Source: Gyromitra esculenta
Taxonomy: Eukaryota; Ascomycota; Pezizomycetes; Pezizales; Discinaceae
Reading direction: 5' to 3'
NCBI GenBank assembly: GCA_038503075.1
Contig: JBCAML010000001.1
Location: 4,030,001 to 4,094,000, forward strand
Length of the DNA: 64,000 bases
Numbering within the stretch: position 1 is the first letter of the stretch; every line of letters starts with the position of its first letter. The position numbers were made by a program, and so were the translations under genes. This document shows, in pieces, positions 36,097 through 47,574 of the stretch. The notes below the pieces were generated by a model that worked only from the letters and a program-made list of their open reading frames with translations, did not search any database and was not told the origin of the DNA.

Positions 36097-38094
36097 ATGT
36101 CCGGTCGCGCAGTCCGCAAAGCCCTCCGCCAGCGCGAGCTCGCAGCCCTCTCCCAGAAATCGGACCCAGCCACCTTCCAGCCCGGCTTAGAATCTGAGGA
36201 CGACGAAGCGCCACCGCCGCAGAAACAAAGCTTATTCGCGCTCCTCGACGATGGCGAACCCGCCACCGACCCAGAAGACGAGCCATCGGAAGAAGAAGAA
36301 GAAGTAGAAGAACCAGCAATACAGAAACAGCCCGAGCCAACAACATCATCGAAGAAAAAGAAGAAGAAGAAGAAGAAGAAGGGTAAATCAAAATCATCTC
36401 AACCGCTGCAAGCTACAGGGGACGAGGACAAAGAGGAGGAGGAGGAAGATGAGATCGATGCGGCGCTGCGACAGCTTAACCTCAAGACACCTGTGTCTGC
36501 AGCGGCAGAGGTGCGTGTGCAGGAGCAGAAGTCGCTGTCGGAGATTCTGAAGATTGATTCCAGGAATTTCGATGCTGCGAATGAGATGCGGCATTTGTTT
36601 GGGCGAGTGGCGTTAGGTGGTGCTGAAGAAGAGGGTGCAGGCGCAGGTGGGCGGAGAGGTAGAGGGAAAGAGGCAGGAAGAGGAAGGAGGGGGGCAGCAG
36701 GGACAGGAAGGGGGGTGGGTCGGCGGAATCCATTCGTGCAGGCGAAGGAAGAGTGGCCGCCTGGTGGGAGCGGAGGACTGGGCATGGAAGTTGTGAGTTT
36801 GGGATTAGACGGGACGACTGAGTTCCGGTTTGTGCATAGCACTGGGTATCAAGACGTACAGCGGCAGTTCATGATGTGCGTCGCATCAATGGGTACCTTC
36901 CCCCGTCCCCCTTTCTGCTGTACTCCAAAACTAACACCTATAGACCCAAATCGTTTAATACAGCTCCTCCACCATAACCCCTACCACATCTCCACCCTCC
37001 TCCAAGCCTCCGAAATCTTCGCCCAGCAGCGCGACCACACAATCTCCGGCGACCTTCTCGAACGCGCCCTCTACACCTTCGGCCGCTCCCTGCATTCCAC
37101 ATTCCACACCCACCTCTCCAACGGCACCGCCCGCCTCTCCTTCCAGCGCCCCGAAAACCGCGAGTTCTGGCTCTGCGCATTCCGCTATCTCCGCAACCTG
37201 CAGATGCGGGGCACCTGGCGGACAGCGGAAGAATTCACCCGCCTCCTGCTAGCCCTTAGTCCCGAATCCGACCCGTACGGAATGTGTCTCTGCATCGACT
37301 TTGCCGCCCTCAAAGCGCGCCAGCCCTCGCACCTGCTAGACCTAATCACGCACCCTACCTTCCGCGAACGCTACGCACAGCTACCGAACATGGCGTATTC
37401 CACCGCGCTGGCCTATAAGCAGCTAGGCCAAGACCCAGCTGCACGCGAGTCGCTCGCGAAAGCAATCGTTAAATTCCCATGGGTCGTATCACGGCTGTAC
37501 TCCGAGCTAGGAGTCACCACGGATCTGCCGTCCGCGCTGTGGGGGGTCCTACCGCCCGAGGAAGACTCACTACAGATGCTGCTGGCAGAGCTATACGCAG
37601 TGCGCTCGAAAGACCTCTGGAAGGAGCCGGAGACAATGCAGATGCTCGTCGACACCGCGGGCACAATCTACAATCTTCCGAAAAAATCACTGTTAAGACC
37701 ACTGGCGCCGAACGACGAAGAGGTGGTGCAGGGGGTGGCTGCGGACGTTGCGAGACACGTGCTGGTTACGGATATTCCGAGCGTGACGGCGCTGCTGCCG
37801 CGCGCGTTCACGAGGAGGGAGAGTCCCGGATATGATCCGCTGCCGCCGGTGAGCGAGATTCGGAGTTACGACGTCGAGATACCGGATACGGCGCCGGGAG
37901 CGGTGGAGGGGGTCGGGAGGGCCGGGCTGCTGAGGGAGTTTTTGGTTAGTTTGTTTCCGAATATGGGGAGGGGGGAGACGCCGTCGGAGGAGGAGGTGAG
38001 GAGGGCGCTGAGGGAGAGGGGGATTGATTTGGAGGTGGAGGACTTGGGACTTGGTGGGGAGGAGGAAGATGTGGGGAGGGTTAGAATGATGTAG
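36097..38094 (+). CDS. TCF25: TCF25/Rqc1 family protein (ribosome quality control)
   Basis: The frame is open throughout (665 codons). A 51-nt intron at 36893-36943 (GTACCT...TATAG) probably interrupts it: removing it joins ASM to DPNRLIQLLHHNPYHISTLLQ, the conserved start of the TCF25 domain, leaving 648 residues. The N-terminal 150 residues are highly charged: acidic blocks (around 51-73 and 109-119) and a poly-Lys run (about 86-95). The motif ANEMRHLFG near 161-169 is followed by an Arg/Gly-rich linker. The large C-terminal TCF25 domain carries many Leu/Tyr helices (YSTALAYKQLGQD, RPENREFWLCAFRYLRNLQMRG). Yeast Rqc1 belongs to the ribosome quality control complex, which marks stalled nascent chains for degradation; I infer the same role here. 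A glycine- and glutamate-rich tail ends the protein. Confidence 0.9.
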   Translation: MSGRAVRKALRQRELAALSQKSDPATFQPGLESEDDEAPPPQKQSLFALLDDGEPATDPEDEPSEEEEEVEEPAIQKQPEPTTSSKKKKKKKKKKGKSKSSQPLQATGDEDKEEEEEDEIDAALRQLNLKTPVSAAAEVRVQEQKSLSEILKIDSRNFDAANEMRHLFGRVALGGAEEEGAGAGGRRGRGKEAGRGRRGAAGTGRGVGRRNPFVQAKEEWPPGGSGGLGMEVVSLGLDGTTEFRFVHSTGYQDVQRQFMMCVASMGTFPRPPFCCTPKLTPIDPNRLIQLLHHNPYHISTLLQASEIFAQQRDHTISGDLLERALYTFGRSLHSTFHTHLSNGTARLSFQRPENREFWLCAFRYLRNLQMRGTWRTAEEFTRLLLALSPESDPYGMCLCIDFAALKARQPSHLLDLITHPTFRERYAQLPNMAYSTALAYKQLGQDPAARESLAKAIVKFPWVVSRLYSELGVTTDLPSALWGVLPPEEDSLQMLLAELYAVRSKDLWKEPETMQMLVDTAGTIYNLPKKSLLRPLAPNDEEVVQGVAADVARHVLVTDIPSVTALLPRAFTRRESPGYDPLPPVSEIRSYDVEIPDTAPGAVEGVGRAGLLREFLVSLFPNMGRGETPSEEEVRRALRERGIDLEVEDLGLGGEEEDVGRVRMM

Positions 38095-38958
38095 CTGGGG
38101 ATGGGATGGGCTGTTAAAATAGAGCTTGGGTTTAGATTGCTGGCAGACAAATGATTTGTTATGATAAATGGACTAGGGACTAGGGAAGTGCTTGTGTCTG
38201 GGTATGGAGATGTTACAATAGACTATGGCTTGTTGCCCGAGTTTAATCCGCTCCTCTCGGGGAAAGTGGCTATGAGTATATGAGGGAGAGGAGAGAGGTT
38301 GTATATTGATCGCTACTTCATACTGCAATAATCTAGCCAACTCTTATGTTGGATATATGGAATATATCTATAGGCTTCCTAGTAGCATGTCATCGCTACT
38401 AATGGGGGTTGCTCGGGCCGATCTATTCGGCGCCCAAAGAGCCCCCATAAACCTGTTTATATATGACTCCATAGGGAGTATATATATGGGGGCTTTCCCC
38501 CGTTCTTCTATTCAGTTTTCTCTAAACTACTTTACCGGTCTACTGAGCATCACGAATAATCATTATATTCAACATCTTACACAGGTAGGCAGCCAAACAA
38601 AGCCCCTAAACAACCCTTTACCCCCAAGAGCCATAACAACTTCAAAATCGAGTGAGGCGTCATGATCCCGAGCCCCCAGGGCTAGGGCTCAGCGCCCAAT
38701 TATTCAAAACAGGGGAAACTGCTCGTCCGCCTTCCGGAAAGACGCCCAACAAGCAGACACCTATGTAGAACTATTTACAGAAGCTCGCCCTTCCAAGGAA
38801 ACCGAAAGCAGCACGGCACTCCAATTCCGGGTGTGGGGTGACATCACGGCCCCCCGGCAACACCCACGACAGCTTGGCAACACTCTCCTTCCACCAGACT
38901 CTCCAACCACCAAGTTTCCCCGTCCAGCTCTCAGGGGGAAGGTCCACCAACGCTATCA
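38095..38958. other. Intergenic between TCF25/Rqc1 and ALG11
   Basis: Contains the nested inverted repeats described separately (38403-38494), then a C-rich leader before ALG11. A 119-codon frame at 38306-38665 spans the palindromes and has no recognisable content. Confidence 0.45.
38403..38494. repeat. Nested inverted repeats
   Basis: The 10-base arm agcccccata at 38440-38449 pairs perfectly with tatgggggct at 38485-38494. Between them a shorter palindrome (actcc-atag-ggagt with TA-rich flanks, about 38458-38484) is centred on the same axis. The first arm can alternatively pair with the ggggg-containing stretch at 38403-38418, giving two mutually exclusive hairpins. Confidence 0.6.
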
Positions 38959-40531
38959 ATGTCGCTCGCTTCGTTCTTTTTCACCGCGGTCGTGGCCCTA
39001 GTGTCTACGCTCGCGTTTGCCTACTTGTTCGTTTTCAGGATTGTCAGGATCGTGCTGCGCGCGGTAGGGGAGCACCTGCGGCGGCGCACGGCCCCGAAGC
39101 GGGAGCTGGTGCTGACGAGACTGGCGGCAGAGGGGGGGGGGGAGAAGGTGGTTGTGGGGTTTTTCCATCCGTTCTGGTGAGTGGCTATCGCGGGGGGGCG
39201 GGGCGGGGATGGGCTATAGGAGACTGACTGACAGGCGGGAATAGCAATGCGGGAGGCGGCGGAGAGCGGGTGCTGTGGGCGGCGATCAGAGCTACACAGA
39301 AGAAGTACCCCAACGCGATGTGCGCCGTCTACACCGGCGATCAGGATGCCGACAAATCCACCATTCTGTCACGCGTCGAGGTACTTCTGATCCCTCCCCG
39401 TCTGCATGCAGCAGCTAACTCTCGCAGGACCGCTTCGACATCCACCTCGACCCCGCCCGCGTCCTCTTCCTCTTCCTCTCCACCCGGCACTGGGTCGCCG
39501 CCTCGACGTGGCCCCGCTTCACCCTCGCCGGCCAGTCTCTGGGCTCCCTGATCCTCGCCTGGGACGCCTTCACCCTGCTGGTCCCCGACGTCTTCATCGA
39601 CACCATGGGCTACGCCTTCACTCTCCCCCTCGCAAAGCTGCTCTTCAACATCCCCACGGGCGCCTACGTCCACTACCCCACCATCTCCACCGACATGCTG
39701 GGCTCCCTCCCCGCCGACGCCACCCTGCGCACCCACGCCAAGCGCCTCTACTGGCAGCTCTTTGCCGCCCTCTACTCCCGCTGCGGCGCCAGCATCGACT
39801 ACATCATGTGCAACTCCTCCTGGACCGCCGCTCACCTGCGCGCCCTATGGCCGTCGCGCGCCGCCGCCATCTCGGTCGTGTTCCCGCCCGTTGCGGTCGA
39901 GGCGCTGACGGAGGCCATCCCGCTCTCGGTCAACGGGCCTGGAATGGCGCGCGAGCGGGTCGTGCTGTGTATTGCGCAGTTCCGCCCCGAGAAGAAGCAC
40001 GACCTGATAATCGAGGCGTTCTCGCTGTACTGCGCCGCGCACCCCGACGACGCCGCCTCGAAGCTGGTGCTGATCGGGAGCGTGCGCCACAGCGAGGACG
40101 CGACGAGGGTGTATGATCTGCGTCTGCTCGCGCACGAAAAGGGGATCAAGGAGCGCGTGGTGTTCGTGTGCGATGCGTCCTGGCCGGAAATACTGGACTG
40201 GCTGGGCCGCGCGTGGATCGGCGTCAATGCGATGTGGAACGAGCACTTTGGGATCGGCGTCGTGGAGTATCAGGCGGCGGGCCTGGTCAGCGTCGTGCAT
40301 AACTCGGGCGGGCCGAAGCTGGATATCGTCGTCGATGTGGACGGCGGTGCGACTGGACGCCATGCTGAGACGGCTGCGGAGTTTGCGAGCGGCTTCGAGT
40401 GGGGGCTGAATCTGCCGCCGAAGGAGGTCGTGGCTATGAGGGCTCGGGCTCGGAAGAGCGCGGGGAGGTTTACGGAGGAGGTGTTTGCGGAGGCGTGGCT
40501 GGAGGCGCTGGACGTGTTGCTGGGGATGTGA
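38959..40531 (+). CDS. ALG11: GDP-Man:Man3GlcNAc2-PP-dolichol alpha-1,2-mannosyltransferase
   Basis: The model join(38959..39176, 39245..39380, 39428..40531) gives 485 residues. Alg11 adds the fourth and fifth mannoses to the lipid-linked oligosaccharide on the cytosolic face of the ER, an essential step of N-glycan assembly. A membrane helix (about residues 4-30, [21 protein letters not shown]) anchors the N terminus. The GT-B fold follows: [17 protein letters not shown] (donor loop), [27 protein letters not shown] and [30 protein letters not shown] starts at about residue 390 and is the GT4 nucleotide-sugar motif. Intron 1 splits the TGC of PFCN; intron 2 lies between VE and DRF. The length is close to that of other fungal Alg11 proteins. 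Third positions are very GC-rich, so open frames appear on other strands. Confidence 0.96.
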
Positions 40532-41298
40532 GAGAAGAGGGAGACAGACAGACAGGTAGGTAGGTAGGTGAATGGCCACTTGGGGGGATTGTAATGGCAT
40601 TGAGGATGTGTTGGGCGTGGTATGGTTTCATCCATAGAATCATGGCGGTGTTTGGATTATTGCGGCGTCGATTTGCATCTTTCCTTTCTCTTTTCTTTTT
40701 GTACTTTACAGACCCCTCTCCTTTCCACTTCCTTTGTATCCTAGATCATATCACCATCGAGCGGGAATATAAACATATTTTTACCCCCCATGAATTGTCC
40801 ATAAAGGTGAGGTGACGGTGGAATCATTACCCAGAGAATGGCGTGGGAGATCATGAACTCTCACCCGTTGCTGTTGCTCTAGTTCCCAGATCTACGGTCG
40901 ATGAGGGTATTCCTTCCTACTCAAATCGACCCCTACCTCTCAGTCCATGCAGGCAATCACCCCATAGATCGTCCCCCAGCACTAACTAGTAACGCGGTCG
41001 AAGATCTAGAATCAGATAAACATCTACCGATATCGATTGGCCTTCCTTCCTGCAGGAACTCGTACGTATGTAATTCAGCTTAGCCGTCCGTGAGCGCGTA
41101 TTCTCCCCCCGTGGCGAAGAAAGTTGTGGTTTTCGGCGGGCTGGGGCCAATTGTATTTATGTATGTTAATTGCGGAATATACTTGAATCACTTGGTGGTT
41201 CGTTTGTGCTACGTATGTGCGTGTGCTGGGTGTGGGCTGATATTTTGGTGCACACGTACTGCGGGTTGGGATCATACCATTGTTGCGTGTGATACTTT

Positions 41299-41332
41299 AC
41301 TCTCTCTGCTCTACTCTGCTCTACTCTGCTCA
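41299..41332. repeat. Short tandem repeat, 10-bp unit
   Basis: About three imperfect copies of ctactctgct. Non-coding. Confidence 0.7.
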
Positions 41333-41734
41333 CAATTTGCCATGGGGAGATTTAACTACATGCCCCTTAATGTCTTGGGTGACTAGGGCTTTTGAGTACC
41401 GTGAACACGGGATATGGGCGAGTGATGGGTCGTGATAGCAAATAGGCACGTTGAGAGATTCCGTCATAACGGCTCTTCTGGGGGAGCTTCCCTGCAGAGA
41501 AAGAGATACCTTGGCGGTCTTGGCAGACGGAATCCGGGGATCTCCTGGCTGCGGATGCAGAACAAGATCTGGTCTGGGGAGCCGCTTCAGGCCCACATGA
41601 CGACATTATAGTGTCATGTTGATATATACATACACTTCTGTTCAGGAACTCGGCTTTTTCGGTCTATTCCAGTGCTCGGCTCCATCAGCATCATCATCAT
41701 CATCTTGTGAGGGATATCATAGTGTGCCCTGTGT

Positions 41735-41768
41735 CTGTACTGTACTGTACTGTACTGTATTGTATTGT
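41735..41768. repeat. Short tandem repeat, 5-bp unit (GTACT/GTATT)
   Basis: Six to seven copies of tgtac or tgtat in a row. Non-coding, about 500 bases upstream of the trehalose gene. Confidence 0.75.
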
Positions 41769-42263
41769 TCGTGTGAGAGATACCATTATTCTCATTGTTG
41801 AGTCGTATACCAAAGGTGTGTAAATCCTGTGGTTGTGTTTTTTTTTTTGCACAGTTTGCTTTTCTGGATTGGCCTCATTTGTGCGTTTTGTTTACCAGCG
41901 ACTGGCTCGCCTTCGCTTGAGCTTGTCGTGATGGTCACCAGACAGCTGTGTCGTGGGAGGGGGGTGGCAAGAAGTCGTATGCTGTAGCAATGCTTTGTTG
42001 CAGGGGTTGCTTCCTACCGTCTTTGCGTTCCCTCCCTGATTGGAAGAAGGTACCTAAACTGATGAGATGGCCATGGAAAATTCAGAAGCAAAGTAGAGAA
42101 CAGTCTCACTATACCCGAGACTCCTGAGCTCCCGAAAACAAGTTGCGGAAGAGATCTATCGCTGCCATATATAAGAAGCTTGTTGTCAAGCATACATACT
42201 ATCCTTTCCTGGATAACATCCACCTAGGAGTTACATATTCGAAACACTATCAAATAAACAATT

Positions 42264-44589
42264 ATGGCTCCCCATGCAATCGATAGCCCGTACGGGTTCC
42301 ATTCCATATCCGGAAGCGAACGCAAACGCTCAATCAGCATCTTTGACGAAGCTTCCAACTGGGCTGGCATCTCATTGACGGTAAGAGTCCAAACAGCTCC
42401 TTCACTAGTTAGAGAATTCCAGCTAACCATCTTTAATAGCCTCTCTATGTCGGAGTAGCAGCAAACCTACTCGACGAAAACGTCGTTGATATCGGCGTCT
42501 CTATCCACGATGGTGTATACTCTATCGACTTCTGCGTCCACTGTCTTAAAATCAGGCCCGGCGAGAGCGCCGCCGACGTCCTCAAAGTCGACATTCTTGA
42601 CATCATTCAGAAGTACTCGCAGGAACACCATGCCAAGTTCGTAGGGTGTGGTATCACGGACACCCTCGTAAGGCTGTGTCCGGATATGGCGTCGTTCCTG
42701 TGGAGCGAGCTCGATATCGTTGTTATGAAGTTCAAGGTCAAGTCCGAGGTTCCTAAATATGCATTCGAGGATGGAGAGGACGGAGTTGGGTCCACCGAGA
42801 CCGCGTTTAGGGATGTTGATGAACAGGCGGATTCTGCGGTCAGGAAATGTATCATGTACTTCGGACCTGGGAATATTCCGTCGTTGTCAATTGGGTTTAG
42901 GAATAGGGTTGAGCCGGATATTGGCGGGAAGATTGAGCTGGTTTCTCACCTGGATAGCTACAAGGAGACGGTACATGAGGGGACTTGGAATAGTGTTATG
43001 AAATACGCGAATGAGCTTAAGAAGGACAAGGTTAAGGTTGCGTTCTTTTCGGCCACCCCGCAAGGTGGTGGAGTGGCTCTTATGAGACATGCTTTGATCA
43101 GGTTCTACAGGCTCTTGGGGGTCAATGTGCAATGGTTTGTTTTAAACATTGTCTCTACGCTTGATATAATTGCTAAATTTACTGCAATTCAGGTACATCC
43201 CGAAACCGAACCCGAAGGTCTTTAGGATCACAAAGACAAATCACAACATCCTCCAGGGCGTCGCTGATCCTTCCGAGCGACTGGATGAAGATCGCCAGAA
43301 CCAAATGACCGACTGGGTCACGTACAACGCTAGGCGTTACTGGCTTGTTGAAGGCGGACCACTAGCCAAGGGTGGCGCAGACGTTGTCATCATTGATGAT
43401 CCACAAATGCCTGGTCTTATCCCTCTCATTAAAGAAGAGAGGCCAGAAGTCAAAATCATCTACAGAAGCCATATCGAGATCAGGAGCGACCTGATAAGCG
43501 AAAAAGGAAGCCCTCAAGAGCAGGTTTGGAAATACCTCTGGGATAGGATACAGCTTGCGGATGTGTTCATAAGCCACCCAGTCGATAAGTTTGTCCCAAG
43601 CCAAGTCCCAACGCCTATGGTAGGCTTGATGCCGGCTTGCACTGATTGGTAGGTTCTACCCACGTTCTCTTATGATAGCAGAAATGCTGATTTGGGCTAG
43701 GCTGGATGGATTGAATAAGGATCTTAAGGATTGGGATCTGAGATACTATCATCATAGTTTGATAAACGCTTGCTCGGATATCCATATGAATAAGTTACAG
43801 TATCCGGCTCGGGAATACATCTGCCAGGTTGCCCGTTTCGACCCAAGCAAGGGTATTCCCGACGTCATTGAATCCTACAGGAAGCTCCGCGAGAGACTAG
43901 AGAAGGAGCTACCCCACAGAATCACTCCGCAACTATTAATGTACTCCCCCCCTTTTCAACCATCCTTCCTACCAAATTAATTACTAACTACATCTAGCTG
44001 CGGCCATGGCGCCATTGATGATCCCGACGCATCGATCATCTACGATAAGACAATGCAGCAAATCGACGATCCCATATACGAGAAGATCAAACAAGATATT
44101 GTAATAATGAGGATCGGCCCAAGCGATCAAATGCTCAATGCACTTCTGTCCTGCGCCAAATACGTAGTCCAGCTCTCCTCCCGCGAGGGATTCGAAGTCA
44201 AAGTCTCAGAAGCAATCCACAAGGGGAAGCCAGTAATCGCCACACGTGCCGGCGGCATCCCGTTGCAGGTCCAGGACGACAAGAACGGCTTCCTGGTCGA
44301 TGTCAGTGATACCGATGCGGTTGCAAACCATCTGTTTAATCTGTATACGGATAATAAACTATACAAGCGGCTGAGCGATCATGCTAGAGTCAGTGTCAGC
44401 GACGAGGTTGGCACGGTGGGAAATGCGGCTTGTTGGCTGTATTTGGCGGCGAAGCTGGCGAAGGGCGAGGTCATTAAGCCGAATGCGAGGTGGGTCACGG
44501 ATATGTATCGCGAGGACGCTGGACAGCCGTATGCTGAGGGAGAACCGAAATTGCCGAGAGGGGGGTTAAATGTTAAAGCGCCGGCGTGA
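42264..44589 (+). CDS. ccg-9: Trehalose phosphorylase/synthase (CCG-9 family, GT4)
   Basis: Five exons, join(42264..42380, 42440..43134, 43193..43648, 43701..43940, 43998..44589), 699 residues, matching the family size. The retaining GT4 enzyme interconverts trehalose plus phosphate with glucose-1-phosphate plus glucose. The Neurospora member, clock-controlled gene 9, affects trehalose level and conidiation. Recognisable segments are FSATPQGGGVALMRHALIRFYRLLGVNVQWYIPKP-like text (written here across exon 2-3), VVIIDDPQMPGLIPLI, IIYRSHIEIR, YICQVARFDPSKGI and LICGHGAIDDPDASI. The GT4 EX7E pair is E566 and E574 in SREGFEVKVSEA, followed by GKPVIATRAGGIPLQV. There is no signal peptide, so it is cytosolic. 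Each intron is 52-60 nt and the spliced frame is continuous to TGA. Family membership is secure; the physiological direction of the reaction is not visible. Confidence 0.93.
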
Positions 44590-46453
44590 ATGGAAAATGG
44601 GGGGAGGGTGATTGTATTATTACTTTGGGGTTAAAGTGATGTGTTGTTTACGTATTCTGTATTCCTTATCTGTTGCATGTTGTTTCCAGCTATTTTACTG
44701 GATATTAGGGCTGAAAATGTGCGTGGGGGGTTTAGCTTTTATGAGGGTATAAATTCTGCTCTTTTGTTTTTGGAATTCTTTTAATATAACGTCTAGAAAG
44801 TGCTATAGCAATCAGACAGTCTCGTTCGAAAAGGTTTAGCTCCCTTCATCTCTATTAATCATGACTGTCGATGGATTGGGGCTATGGTTTTTGTAGAAGA
44901 TAGCCACGTGAAGTAGTCAGATGCTATTCCGCATCTCAGGATCTCCATAGTTTTCCACTCTTTTGATTTACCATCAACGGTTGGTAAGGTGTCAGGGCTT
45001 TCGAACGTGACTGTCGTATACGCCTCCCCCCCCCACTTGCATGGTACGCGTACGCGGTGTGGTTATGGCCACTTCTAGATCATATCGAAAGATTAAGGTT
45101 CGCGATATACCTACTTACCTACCTCCACTATGCATGCATGATATCTGAAAATACCTTTCGGTAGTAACGGCTTTTGATTCTTCCCACAGCGATCCTGCAC
45201 AATCTGGTTGGCTGTAGACGCTATCCCTGTTTCTCTCCTGTTGCTGATGACAGAAGTACTCGGGGGCAGGCATGAAGAACCTGAACATGCAAGTGCGAGT
45301 TGGCCAACCAATCCGTCGATGTGCTAGCTGAGGACAAATCAAAAACCGTTACCAGCAAATGCCATGTTCAGGTTCTTCATGCTTGGCTCGAGTAGGTATC
45401 GGCGACATGAACACGGGCCACCAGGTCGCCCAGTTCAAAATCAAAATCAAAATCATAGGAAATCACTCGCTGGTTTGTTTTCTCTCTCTCTGGATTTCTA
45501 AGCTTGCTTGCCGATTGATTTGCTTATCGGTTAGGTAGAGTATCCAATCTACCGGGTCAGACCAACAACAAAAACGACAACTCACAACCACGAATCTGGC
45601 CAATTGACAAACACGCTGTTGACATCCTAGATCACATGTGGCGAACGATTAAAAACTCACCCTCTCTGTTATGGGTGTCTACAGCGGGAAAAAAACATCA
45701 CTCCTCCACTCCTTACTCCCCACTCCGGGTTAGAGAGTGGTAAACAGCTGCTAGGTTTCTGTCACAGCTAATTAATCGGAAAATAAATTCAGATGGACGG
45801 TTTTATATTGGATTGTGCTGATCTTGGCATGCAAACAAAAAAAAAAAAAGGAAAGGATGGGAGAAGAAAGGAACCTCGCTTATTCCGAATGCTTGATGCT
45901 TGTCCCCACAGAAAACACATGGTTCCATCCACGTGCCCTTGTCCGATGGGGAATTTTAATCCACCCAAACTTTACCGGAATCTGGTCGGTGGGGCCCGCT
46001 TGTTGTTCCGATCCGACCCCACATACCCTACATGTACCCTCCCTCCCTACCCTTACCCACACACAGAACACGGGAACTAGAGGTTCCGATTTTGGATGAG
46101 TAGAGTAGATTAGGCATCTAGGAAAGAAAAAGAAAAGAAAAAGAGATTGGTAGATTTCGTTATTTTTTTATTTTTATTTTTAGCAAAAAGCAAGTTCACT
46201 AGAATTGGTTACTGGGTGTGTGGTTCTTCTTCTATTAGGGTTTTTGTTTGGGGTGGATGCGGGGTAGGGATGGGTGGGTGTGGGACTGGATTCGGACTTT
46301 TTTTTTTTGCCCCTGAATCAAGCAGTAAAGGGTGGGCTGGGCCCACCTGGGGAGCTTAGGTTGTTAGTATATAGATACTGGTACTGCACTTTGTTCTCTC
46401 GACTAAGCTCCAGCAAAAGAAGAAAAATATAAACAAAGAAGAACAAAACAAAG
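44590..46453. other. Intergenic: no supported gene
   Basis: A T-rich 3' UTR of the trehalose gene is followed by mixed sequence with the perfect 20-base inverted repeat (45270-45382), poly-A and poly-C runs, and a CT/AG-rich leader before the methyltransferase. Frames near 45.8-46.1 kb are low-complexity. Confidence 0.45.
45270..45382. repeat. Perfect 20-bp inverted repeat with 73-base loop
   Basis: gcatgaagaacctgaacatg at 45270-45289 recurs as its exact reverse complement at 45363-45382. Weaker outward similarity (tactcg on the outer side of each arm) extends the stem to about 32 bases. It is non-coding and lies 780 bases downstream of the trehalose gene. Confidence 0.8.
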
Positions 46454-47574
46454 ATGTCGGAGGTTCCGGAGCAATTCATCGAAGTTGATAGTTCAGCGCA
46501 CTCAGAAGAGTTCTCGGATTATGAGTCTGAAGGGTTCGGAAGCGATACTACATCCCTGATAAGCGCGGCAAAGAACCACGTTTTCGAGAATGGCAGGAGG
46601 TTCCATGGATGGCGGGAGGTATGTAACTAGTATTTTGTGTAATACGGGTAGTGCTGGGGTTAGTGGCTAACACCCTTTTTTTTTTAGGGCCAATATGCTA
46701 TGCCAAATGACGAACAGGAGCAAGACAGGATGGATCTACAGCACCATATTTGCTTGCTGACGTTGAGGGGGAAACTACACGCATCGCCGGAGTTGAAGAA
46801 CCCTCATAAGATCCTGGACGTGGGGACTGGAACGGGGATTTGGGCTATTGATATGGGAGAGTAAGCTACTCCCCTCCCTCCCTCCTTACTCCAATTCAGC
46901 TCACTGACTAGTCACGCAGCTCTTACCCAGAAGCCGAAGTAATCGGTATCGACCTTAGCCCGATCCAACCACAATGGGTACCTCCAAATGTTACCTTTCA
47001 GGTAGACGACATCGAAGAGGATGAGTGGACGTTCCCAGATAATAGCTTCGACTTCGTCTACATGCGACAACTCACTGGCTTCATCGCCGACTGGCCAAGA
47101 CTATACCGTCAGGTATTACGTATACTGAAGCCTGGTGGATATTTTGAGATCGCAGACTTCGTTGGGATCGGCTGCGACGACGGTTCGCTTCCAAAAGACG
47201 CCTCTATGTACAGGTGGTTTGATCTATGGGTTGAAGCGATGGCCACAGTAGGGAGAGAAGTCCCTAGGACGCATAAAGACGGTTTAGTAGCCGCAGGATA
47301 CGAATCTGTCGTGTACCACCCGTTCAAGATCCCGATCGGTCCATGGGCAAAGGAGAAGTCGGGGAAAGAGCTTGGTCTCTATATGAGACAGCATTTCCTT
47401 GATGGGGCGGAAAGTATTTCGTTGGCTGTTATGACGAGGTTTTTGAAGTGGGAGAAATCAGACGTTGATGTACTCTTGGACGGGTTCAGGAAGGACGTGA
47501 TGAACAGGAGTTACCATGGGTACTCGCAACTACATTGTTCGTATGGTAGAAAACCGGAGGAGGAGGATGATTAG
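46454..47574 (+). CDS. SAM-dependent methyltransferase, LaeA-like
   Basis: Three exons, join(46454..46618, 46688..46860, 46920..47574), 330 residues. The N-terminal 40 residues are acidic and Ser-rich (VDSSAHSEEFSDYESEGF). The class I methyltransferase fold follows: NPHKILDVGTGTGIWAIDMG (motif I, DVGTGTG at about 99-105), VIGIDLSPIQP (acidic residue that binds the SAM ribose), VDDIEEDEWTFPDNSFDFVYMRQL and a LKPGGYFEIADF motif. The order GQYAMPNDEQEQDRMDLQHH before motif I is typical of the large fungal LaeA-like/TAM family. These include global regulators of secondary metabolism and many paralogues with unknown substrates; this one cannot be called LaeA itself. A 2.6-kb AT-rich interval follows. 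Confidence 0.92.

Larger units (their letters stand above)
40532..42263. other. Intergenic: 3' flank of ALG11 and promoter of trehalose phosphorylase
   Basis: Contains several short tandem repeats: taggtagg after the ALG11 stop (about 40555-40568), ctactctgct decamers (41299-41332), catcat triplets near 41690 and gtact pentamers (41735-41768). An AGGGG-type stress-element-like motif occurs near 41960 (cgtgggaggggggt). No additional gene is supported. Confidence 0.45.

Noticed and set aside
39406..40116. 236-codon frame overlapping ALG11
   Set aside because: Pro/Arg/His-rich shadow of the GC-rich ALG11 coding sequence.
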